DNA of 64,000 nucleotides from the NCBI GenBank assembly GCA_963662175.1, contig OY759223.1:10828249-10892248 (forward strand). Reading direction: 5' to 3'. This stretch comes from Aradus depressus (taxonomy: Eukaryota > Arthropoda > Insecta > Hemiptera > Aradidae). Position 1 is the stretch's first letter, and each line of letters begins with the position of its first letter. Position numbers and translations under genes: made by a program. A model generated the notes under the pieces. The model had not been told where the DNA came from. It worked only from the letters and a program-made list of their open reading frames with translations, and did no database searches. Positions 26,027-38,000 of this stretch are shown here, piece by piece.

Positions 26027-29000
26027 GGTGGTCCTTAAATATGCCATTTCGTGATTTTGAAACGTGCGCATTTTGCGCATGCTTAGCTCCATATGTTTTC
26101 ATTGGTATTCTTAAAACTTATGGTATTTAGAGGTTTTCGAGGTCGCTGAATAAAATTCCGTTGTCAAATAGTCGATTTTGACAGTTGACAGCTGTCAAAA
26201 CGCTATCAACAAGGCTCCAATTTTCAAAAAAGCAGTATAAGAACGCTTTTTATATGTTTTCGCGGTCATTGAGCTCAAATTTAGGGTCGAAATTCAATTT
26301 TCAGAAAACCTCTAAATACCATAAGTTTTAAGAATACCAATGAAAACCTATGGAGCTAAGCATGCGCGAAAGCAATAGTCGTTGAATCCTATGTTAAATT
26401 CCATTAAAATTTCAACCCTTGTGGGGCACGGGTTTTTTAATGGTATTTTTAATTTTTTTTTAGCGCCCAAAATTTTGTTTCGGGTTGAAGAAATTTTCTA
26501 GGGTGCGCACGTTTCAAAATCGCGAAATGGCATATTTAAGGACCACCCTAATATATATACCCTAATATGTATATAAGAAATGTTCGATGTAGTACATAAT
26601 ACGAGAATGTTTATACTTACACATTTCACGTACAGTTCGTTTATCAGGGAATGGTACATCGGGGAGTTCTCCTTTCTCGCTTCCTGTCAACAAAGAATAA
26701 CAATTATTCGTAGTAGTAGTAAAGTCTTTATTCAATTAACATAATAAAAAATTACATACAAAACACATATACAATAATGTGACCTTTTATGAAGACAAAC
26801 TCAATGGCCGAAGCCGTCTTGAGGAGTCTAGATATTCATATAGTGAATATGAGGAGTCTAGATATTCATATCTTATAACAAAAAATTTTTCTTTCTAAAA
26901 TACAAATAAAAATAAAATAATAAATATATCTTTGTTCCTATTTATTTAATTCACAGTTTCTGAAATCGTAAGCCTTTTTGTAATAATTTCCCAGTAGTTA
27001 CCAATCTTTACCATTTAATAATTCCAACATAAATGAAGTATCTATGATGTTTTTAAATAATAATTATGAATATCTGAGTTTATTTTCAAAACACAGAAAA
27101 CAGAAGAATCTAACAATATAGTGATAGAATCAGTAAGAATAAAGAAAACTATTTTTGAACAAAGAAACATTTGTACTTTAATTTATATCTATATATATTT
27201 TGTATATATATATATATACAAAATAATAGCAAACACATATAAATAAAATATAAACCAAATAAATGGTGGTAAATGTATGAAAAAAAAAAAACATAAAATA
27301 AAAGAGATAAGTAACAAAAATATTGTATATATATAAATATATAAGATGGGAATACAAAAAGTTACGAAAATGCACATATTAAGGAAATAATTTAGATGTC
27401 TTTTCTTACCACTAGGAGGGTAAAAATATCCTTACCAATGTCGCTGGAAGGTAAATCTTTTCCACTGGATACTGCCCCCAAACTGGCGAATAAAGAGTCA
27501 TCATTCGGCATGAAACTGTTAGCGTCAAAAAAAATTATAATAATAATTACTACAACGAAAGAAAAATAAATTTATAAAAAAATTAATAAGAAGCCTTTTA
27601 TTTTTTTCATACAAAAAAATTATTATACGACCACAAAATCATATCACTGGTATCAGACTGTTCGAAATTGTTTTAAAATAAATTATAAATAAAATTTACT
27701 TAGAAGCACTTAATTACTTGTTATTTATCATCGTTAATTGTAATTAATAAACAAATAAATAACAAAAAATAAAGGTAAAAATGAATATTTAACTTCCATT
27801 AAATGTTTAAAACGCTGTGAAACATGAAATATGTTCATGTCTTAAAATTTATTATTATAATGTTTGCCTTATGAACAGTGAATATTACCCATGGCAGGGT
27901 GTACAGGGAGTTCTATCTAAGAAATTTACCAATTAAAGTAAATTATTAAATTTCTAATCACTAATGTGTGTAATTTCCAAACGAAATATTTAAATATCAT
28001 GTTTAAATTGTATCACATAGCAACGAAATATAAAGTATTTTTTTTTTTTTTTAATCAAAAATGAGGGCGCCGGTAGTTCAGTGGTATGCGTGCTTGACTT
28101 CTGAGCTCAAGGTCGTGGGTTCGTAGCCCGACCGAGGCCCTTTAGTTTATTTTATCTGGGAGGTAAAATAAACTTAAGCACGCCGTCCTTCGGATGGGAC
28201 GTTAAGCGATGGTCCCGAGCCTGTACAATGTCAGGTACTCGTTAAAGACCCCTACCCTAGATGAATAAAAATTTAGGGTAGGCAAAATTTAGGACTCCCA
28301 TAGTAGAGTCGGGCTTATGTTCACCAGAGTGACGAAAGAGCGCTCTGGTAGTAGGCGATATGACCTCGTAGTTAAGGCCCGGGCATGAGTCATAAAACCT
28401 AACCTAACCTTTATCAAAAATGATGATTTTTTCCGGCATTTCTTCCAGAGGTGTCTTCTTTTTTGACAACATTTCGGGACACTTACACGTCCCTTCTTCT
28501 GGTTACTATTCCAAGTGAAAAGGGTGTTTCCGGTTAAATCAACTTGCTCAACAAGAGGCATCATTCACGAGTATTTCAAAAAGTATGGTTAATAATTAGG
28601 TAAGTGTGGTTAATAATCAGGTTTGATTATAATTAACTATTAATTATTATTAACCACACTTATCAGTGATGGGGAATGATTACTTCATAGTGACCAAAAG
28701 AAAGGACGTATAAATGTCCCGAAATATAGTCAAAAAAGAAAGAAGCAGACACCCCTGGAAGAAATGCCGGAAAAAATCAACATTTCAATATCCCAGAGAA
28801 GTTTAAGAAACACATAAAAATTGATTTCAACAAATAAATATAAGTATTTGGTGTCGATATATTTTACCAAATATTCCAGAAAAAAAAAAATATATATGCA
28901 CCCAAAATTTTCATTATTAAAACAAGAATAAAGTTCTGTAATAATTATTATACATATAAATATAGGTTAGGTTAGGTTTTATGACTCATGCCCGGGCTTT

Positions 29001-32000
29001 AACTACGAGGTCATATCGCCTACTACCAGAGCGCTCTTTCGTCACTCTGGTGGACATGAGCCCGACTCTACTGTGGGAGTCCTAAATTTTGCCTACCCTA
29101 AATTTTTTATTCATCTAGGGTAGGGGTCTTTAACGAGTACCTGACATCGTACAGGCTCGGGACCATCGCTTAACGTCCCATCCGAAGGACGGCGTGCTTA
29201 AGTTTATTTTACCTCCCAGATAAAATAAACTAAGGGCCTCGGTCGGGCTACGAACCCACGACCTTGAGCTCAGAAGTCAAGCACGCTTACCACTGAGCTA
29301 CCGGCGCCCTCCTAACATATTATATATAATATATAGTATTTTTTCATCAATTATATACTAGAGCAGATCTAGCACCACATCTAGTTTGTGCCTTGCAACA
29401 GCGGACACCACAGCTAGTACGAAGTTCGGAACCCTGGGCACCACATCTAGTATGTGCCTTGCAACAGCGGACCCCACAGCTAGTACGAAGTTCGGAACGC
29501 TGGGCAACACAGCTAGTAAATGTCTTGCAACAGTGAACCCCACAGCGAATACACAGTTACTACTACTACATGTGAAATTCATGACAATCCGATTGCCCTT
29601 TAATCATTCAGCATTATTTTTATGCTTAGCCCCCCTCTCCAAATTTTTAAGATGTCACATAGTGTATTTTTCTATTTGGCCATCAAGAATACTACATGTG
29701 GAATTCCATGACAATCCAATCATCCGTTAATGACCTATCACTATCTTCAAATTTAGGCCTACCCTCATAACCCCCCTCCCGTTCACAATTGTTTGATGTC
29801 AAACACCCTATTTTTCTATTTGGCCTTTATGAATACTACATGTGAAATTTCGTGACAATCCGATCATCCGTTAATGACTTATCACTATACTTATACTTAG
29901 GCCCCCATCAATCCATCCTCCCGTTCAAAATTTTGTGACTTATACACCCTATATTTCTATTTGGCTTTTAAGAATACTACATGTGAAATTCCATGACAAT
30001 ACGACCAACCGTTAATGAGCTACCACTATATTTATACTTAGCCCCCCCCCCCCCCCTCCACAACCCCCCCTCCCGTTCAAAACTTTGGGACGCCACACAC
30101 CTTATTTTTTATTTGGCCTTCAGGAATACTCCATGTGAAATTTCGTGACAATCCGACCAACCGTTAAAGAATTAGCTCTATATTTATACTTAGGCCCCCC
30201 CACAACCCCTCCTCCCGTTCAAAACTTTGGGACGCCACACACCTTATTTTCCTATTTGGCTTTTAAAAATACTACGTGAAATATAATGACGATTCGCCCA
30301 TTAGTTAATGAGTTAGCTCTATATTTATACTTAGGCCCCCCCACAACCCCCCCTCCCGTTCAAAACTTTGGGACGCCACACAACTTTTTTTCCTGTTTGG
30401 CTTTTAAAAAGACTACATGTGAAATTTCATGACGATTCGCCCATTAGTTAATGAGTTAGGTCTATATTTATACTTAGGCCCCCCCACAACCCCCCCCTCC
30501 CATTCAAAACTTTGGGACGCCACACACCTTTTTTTCCTATTTGGCTTTTAAAAATACTACATGTGAAATTTCATGACGATTCGCCCATTAGTTCATGAGT
30601 TAGCTCTATATTTATACTTAGGCCCCCCCACAACCCCCCCTCCCGTTCAAAACTTTGGGACGCCACACACCTTTTTTTCCTGTTTGGCTTTTAAAAAGAC
30701 TACGTGTGAAATTTCATGACAATTTGACCATTAGTTAATGAGTTAGCACTATTTATATACTTAGGCCCCCCTTACAACCCCCCCTCCCGATCAAAATTTT
30801 GGGACGCCTCATAGCCTATTATTCAATCGGGCTCAAAAGAATGCTACATGGGAAGTTTCATAAAAATCCGTCCAGCGGTTTGGGAGTGATGCTGGAACAA
30901 ACATACATACAAACAAACAAACAAACAAACAAACCTACCACGTTTCAGCTTTATTAATATAGATGTGAGATGTCCCATTTTTCGCAGAATGTCCCATTAA
31001 TTTGGGGTCTGAAACGGTAGACTAAGGATTAACCTTCGATCTCTTTATTTGTGACCTTTGAATTTAAGGCTACACGCTGATTCACATCTAAGTTTCTGCT
31101 CTCCCTCTAAATCATTGATCACAATATTTGTTACACTTCTAACCTTCAGCTGTGTGTCGTGGACCTAGGTTCGGATCTGACACATTAATGTTCTTACATT
31201 GACTTCAACTGGATATTATTATAGTAGAAACAGAAATTTTTTCTGATTCTAGTTAATATGATTGAGGTAGAACAATAGAATATTTGTGGACCTTGTGGCA
31301 TCGATTCCGAATATTTCCTGAAAAAACACTAACACATTAATGTTCCTACATTGACTTCAACTGGATATTATTATAGTAGAAACAGAAATATTTTCTGATT
31401 ATAGTTAATATGATTGAAGTAGAACAATAGAATATCGGTGGACCCATTATGAATATTTTTTGAAAGAAAAAATACACTCTAATATAGTAATGTGTCTGCG
31501 CTGACTTCAATTAGGTTTGTTTTATGTCTTCTCGAGTGTATAACTTCATAGAAGAATAATATAGAGTTGAAATATTTGATGATCCGAAATGGCGACACTG
31601 CGGGTGTGTTGGAAGTTTTCTTTGACTGTTATATATTAATATAAATATATATATATATATTAAAGGGAAAATATTTTTATTATTAATATTTCAGTTTGAT
31701 TTTTAACCTTCACCGTGGCTATTTCTCAACACTCCCTTCTCCCACCAATCTTGTAGTCTCTATTATAGTTTTACATATGTAGATTGAAATAGTAAAAACT
31801 ATAACTATATTACTCACTTTGGAAGAACTATTTGGTTGTTCCTGTCAGAGGTGATATTAACTTGAGGACTGCCTGGGGGCAAGAAACTCTTGTTCTCTTC
31901 CAATTGTCTTTCTTCTTTTTCAAGATCCGACATCCTAAGAAGATTGGAAAAGTCACCGTCTTCCTTTACACTATTATTTGAACAATTAATATAATTTAAA

Positions 32001-35000
32001 AATAAAACAAAGAAGCAGGTCTACCAAGTAGGTACACAAGATACTAAGTGAAAGTTTTAGGTTTTTTTAAAAGGATTTTTTTGAAATACGAATGTGAATG
32101 AAAGACGAATTAAATGTTGATGAAAAATGAATGAAGTAAAACAGTTGATGAAAGAAATAAAATAGTTGATGACAGATGAATAATAAAACAGTTGATGAAA
32201 ACTAAATAACATGTCTACCAAGTACAATGTCCTATTAAATGAAACTTTTATGCTTTTTAAAAGAAATTCCATTAATTTTTTTTTTAGAAACCCACTAACA
32301 TTTAAAATTACGATGAATAATTATATTAAATATTAATACAAATGAAACTTACTCATTACTTGCTTCTTCAAAATTCATTGATAAAGAATCTCTACCTAAA
32401 ACAATAATAATAAAATAATATGGTGAACATTAGTACTGGTCCTCATTTTCAATGTATATTAATAAAGCTGAAATGGAGTTTTTTGGTTTGTTTGTTCCAA
32501 CATCACACCTAAAAGACTGCACGAACTCATGAAATTTCAAATGTAACACATTTCTGAGCCCAACTGAAAGAAAGGTTATGTGACGTCTCAACATTTTGAA
32601 TGGAAGGGGACGTTGTGGGGCAATGGATTGAGATAGGAATTATTTCCTCAAAAGGTTTTAAAGACCAATGTTGAGGGAAATCGAGGTTCTGTCGTGTAAA
32701 TAAAAAGAAAGGAATTATTTCCTCAAAAGGTTTTAAAGACCAATTTTGAGGGAAATCGAAGTTTTATTGACCTGGCAGAACCTTGATTTCCCTCAACATT
32801 GTCAACTCTATCAGTCATTTTCAAAGGCCTCTGGCAGTCTTTACAATCAGGCTAATTGTACGTGTAGATTATTCAAAATCGACTTCTCTTCAAGGTAAAT
32901 TCTATGTATTTACGTAAAAAGTACATTGAATATATATTTACGGTCCGTAGATTAATAATATGTCACTGGCCAAATCTAGCCTACAATTAAGACGTAGGGC
33001 TTAGTGAAATATTGGCACACCTACTTAACGAAAATAAAATGAAATAAATCTAATCTTACCTTCCAATGCTCCCAGATCATCTGTAAACAAAAAAAAAAAT
33101 CAGTCAATTTTAAATCTTTTTTGTAAGTCCATTTGAAAAATAACTGATATGTACAATTACTACTGATATGTAGGAATTAATATTATAAATATTATAATCT
33201 ACGTAATTATAGAGGGCGCCGGTAGCTCAGGTGGTTTGCGTGCTTGCTTACTGAGTCTAACTCGGGTTCGGAACCCGGCCGAGGCCCTTAGTTTATTTTA
33301 TCTGGGAGGTAAAAAGAACTTAAGCACGCCGTCCTTCGAATGGAACGTTATACGATGGTCCCGAGCCTGTACGTTGTCAGGCTTAAAGACCATCCGAGTG
33401 AAAAAAGAGTGCTCTGTACCAGAGTAGTAGACGATATGACCTTGTAGTTAAAGCCCGGGCATGAGTCACAACAACTAACTTTTACTTCTTGTATATATCT
33501 GTACGTATTTAATTTATTATTTTCTACATAGTTAATTTATTTAATTTGTTACCATTTATTTTGTACTACTCTCTTTTATCACCGAAATCACATTTACTTA
33601 TGGTGATTTGCCGATTGTGAATATTCAAAATAAAGGAAAAAAAAATAATAAAACAATAAGTTAGTTGAAAGAAGAGTGTCAACATAAGCTGCTATGGTTA
33701 AATAAATCTTTAAAGCAACCGAATTAGCCTAATCAGTGTTGCCAGTTTAATAAAATGTATACGGAGTATATTTCTCTCAATCTAGTTTGAACTAGCGAAA
33801 AATCCAACAAAATAAGACACATGTAATTCTTCAAGAGTTATTTTAATATACAGAGTTGGGTTTGAGAAGTGAAGGGAGATTGGGGCCACTATGTTGTACA
33901 ACTATTTTTAAATTTAGAATCCAAACTATGAGTTAACAAAGAAAAAAAAAACTATTTTATATTAGTGAGAATAATATTTATATTAACAATTATTTTAAGA
34001 AAAAACAATTACATATAATCAAATAACTTCTAGTTTGAAGTAGTTTGTCTAGGTGTGGTTTTGTGATTAACTGTTAGACAAAAAAATTCCCTTGGGAGCC
34101 CCAATAGTTTTTAGTGGCCCAGGGTCTCCACGAGTCTATTCACGGCCATGAAATATGAAAAAAAAAATATAAATGTCTACTGTACATAGTTAATATGACA
34201 CATGCCCGCGCTTTAACTACAAGGTCATATCGCCTACTACCAGGGCACTCATTCTTCACTCTGCTGGTCATGAGCCCAACTCTACTGTGGGAGTCCTAAA
34301 TTTTGCTTAACCTAAATTTTAATTCAGCTAGGGTAGGAATCTTTAATGAGTACCTGACATCGTACAGGCTCGGGCCATCGCTTAACGTCACATCCGAAGG
34401 ATGGCGTGCTTAAGTTTTTTTTTTTTTCGCCTCCCTGATAAAATAAACTAAGGGTCGGGTTTCGAACCAGCGATCTTGAACCGGCTATGTACTTCCCCGG
34501 CTCGAATTACTTGAGTATTTGTGTCGAGCCCCAATCCCTGGCCCCCCCTTTCGCTTCGACCGACTTCACAGGAAATTGATAGGTGCTATCTTATAGGGTT
34601 TTGAATTTAAAAATAAAATTTCATGTCGACACATTCATTACATCAGAAGTTTTAGAGTTGAGTTACCTTCTGTTCCGTGAAATTTCGGGTCAATGAATAC
34701 ACTACAAGCAGTTATTATACATTACAAGGTTGGAAAACATGAAATTCCTTTGAAAACTGATTTTCTGACCCATTAGATAACTTCCCCTATGCATCGAATA
34801 ACTGGAGAAGTAAAACACTAACATTTTAAAAAAATATAGTTTTTTGTCAATTCATTCATAATAGACATATAAGAGAAGAAGAATTTTAAAAAATTCTTGG
34901 TAATAATTTTAATAAACTAATAATAAGTTATTAATAATTACCTATAGATAAGATATGATCTTCCTCCGTTATTGTCTCTTGTTTTAATTCATTTCATAGA

Positions 35001-38000
35001 ACAAAATAAATAATTGAAAGTTAGTGATTCAGTTAAAATTATTCTAACAAATGACATTCAGAGATCAATACAAATAGTTCATATTTAATTTACTTATTCA
35101 AATGTGTATAATGCTTTGTGTACACTTGAAACAAATAGGCTCTGGATACTGAACTCACAAGCAGACACTGAATCCCAGACTTGCTGTGATTGTCACAAGT
35201 GTGCATGTCTCAACAAGAGATGAGCATCGAAGGCCGATAGTTGGAAAACATCGAAGATTTTGCTATCGATGGTTCCCTAACGCGTTTTCCCTGATATGAT
35301 TTTGAAAGAATGATTATTCATTTCAAATTTCGTTGAATTTTTGATTAAATAAGTAATGAATATTATAAAATATTAATTATTAACGTACTCTTTATATAGT
35401 TCATTTTTTATGAATTATTTTCTATTTGGAATAATAATATTAATAAGTTTAAGTCCATTGAATGGTTTGAAGAAGGGGAACCTTCTGAACAAATTACTCG
35501 ATATATTATTTAGAGTTTATTCGTATCGTGGATAGACAGGGGCTTTTGAGACTTATGAAAGCTCTAGACCCACACTATATCTGAATAAGACACACTATAA
35601 GTAAATATTAGATATCAAAATGGCTCATCTTTCAGAGATATCCAGTATATATCTGACATCTATGTGTATTTTATAAAGTAGGCCAGTTGATAACCAAGAC
35701 TAGAAATAGGCTGGAGGGAAAATATGCTTTCAAATTACTTTTTTTAAATTCACTTCCACGAGAATTTTCATAGTTCTAAGTTTAAAAATAATGTCTGGTT
35801 AGGTTAGATATGAACATCAAAAGTTGGGAGTCATGGTGGCCGTGCGGGCTAGAGCGTAGGGCTTTGTGATCGCATGGTCTCACCATAGTTTGCGGGTTTG
35901 AATCCCGTCCGGGAGTGAATTTTATTTCGTAGATAAGTACTCCCTTCCGGGGCCTTGGATGTCGTAAATAATACGACAACACAGTGACATGGCTAATATG
36001 CATCGAACATGAGGCAAAAAAAAAAATCAAAAGTTGACATTCTTTTTCTTTATTTTTTTTACTTTCTGTCTTTCTCATTTTTATAAAGGCAAAAAGACAT
36101 TTATGAAATACGATCGATATTATTTAAGACTGTCAATGTTATGTTTGATGGCAAATGTGGGGTTACAGTGTTCGGAACCGTACGATAATTATCGTACATA
36201 TGCGATAATTTCATGCCACGTACGATGTACGATATCACATTATTATCGTACGCAGATTGTACGATAATTTTCATTGTGATGCATTGAAAATTAAGTTGGC
36301 AGTTATTCTCTTTTTTGTATTGAGCTAACGAACTAGCGTTGAAGATTTAAAATAGTGACTAGACATTCAAGGTGATTATGTTTTTATATTATCGAGTATG
36401 TATGCCGATCAAATACTTTAATAATTAAAGTGAATGAAATAATTAAAGTGAAGTAATGAATTATTCATTAGCTGTATATAACCTATATATAACCTACCGA
36501 TGGACTGTGGAGAAGGTGATCAGGGAATGACTTTCAAAAACGTCTCCAAATTTGTGCTGAATGTAATTTCGCTTCCACATTCGAATGCTGACAGTGAACG
36601 TATATTTAGCCACATCAATTTAATTGAAACTAAAACCCGTAATAAAATGGTGGTTTCAACTGTTAATTGTATTCTTTTAGCCAAACAAAGAATAAAAAAT
36701 AACAACGCTGATTGCACAACATATGAACCATCGCAAAGTGAATATGGTCGTATGAATAAATCCTTAATGTATAAAAGAAAAACTACATCAGAATCTACGG
36801 ATAAAAAAATTTGCGATTTGTATGGAGACACGGATGTGGATGTGTTTAATTGTATTTTAATGCCAAATGAGGAGTTATAATAATATAGAATATATTGAGA
36901 TAAAATGAAAAAGTCTTTCATTATATTCGTCACTACTACTATCCCTTCATATTTATTTTTTTTGTTATAAATTCGAAATATTAGTCCGCTGGATCTTAAA
37001 AACATTGCAGTTATTCCAATCGAATTTAAAATTTTGGCGCCATTATTGGACTTCAAGTTAAGGGGGGGGTAGTTGAGGCCTGTCCCATATGTAAAAAATT
37101 TAGTTAAAAAAGGTTATTTTAAGTTCGGAGCAATAGTTTACAAGTAATTAACTTGAAGGCATAGGCAAAAATATTGATATTACGTTTAATAAGATTTATT
37201 TATTAATTATAGTCTTTATTTTTAATTTTGCTTCATGTACGATAATTCTACTGTACTGGTACGATAGTTGCCTCGCTTCAAGTTGTGAACACTGTGGGGT
37301 TATAGAACCTATACATTGTATTAATGGAGAATTTTATAAATATATTGAAAATTAAATAATTATATTAATAAAAAAATAAAAATAATAGTAAATAAATTTT
37401 TAAATAAACATAAATAAATTCGATAACAATAAAGTCATTGGATCTTTGGTGGTCATTTTTAGCGGGTTTTTGTCATTGCAGTGAGTAACAAGTGGTAACC
37501 GTAACAAGCAACAAATATAGAACTATGGTGTCAATGTGCTACTAAATGCATAAAAATTGTGTAAATGATAGTAAATAAACTAAATGGTGTTATTACTTAA
37601 ATAAACGGAATTTTATTGTTCAAGTGGACTTATTTTTGTGTTTATCTTTACATTAACCTTTCTTTATCATAAACACAGACAATGAACAATTGGTGAATTA
37701 TTAACAGCAAACATTGATTGTTTTATTTCCATGTTCATCTCTAAGTCTCATCTTTTCTCTCCAAGATTTATCTCTTTTGATACAGTCTCGTATAGCTGAG
37801 GCTTATCTCCAATAATTGGGCGGGTTGGCTGCCAAGTGGTGTATGTCCAAAATTGCAATTTTTCAGGAGAGCCTTTTTTAAAGTTATCACCTCTCCATAA
37901 ATCCAGAGTTTCTTTTTTTTAGGGTTATTTTTGGCCTAAAAATACAATTTAAATGTATACTTTCGCTCATAGTGCAAAAATCATTTTTACAAATTTGCTA

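Noticed and set aside
25842..26102. YIYIYI-type frame
   Set aside because: Product of the (TA)n microsatellite.
28388..28410. Telomere-like (CCTAA)n
   Set aside because: Only two to three units, and always at SINE ends, so treated as SINE tail.
28289..28564. 91-codon frame ending in RALTTRSYRLLPERSFVTL
   Set aside because: This peptide is the translated SINE tail and reappears wherever SINE copies occur.
36520..37056. 178-codon minus-strand frame
   Set aside because: It is the shadow of the hAT C-terminal ORF and its flank; no homology se en in that frame.
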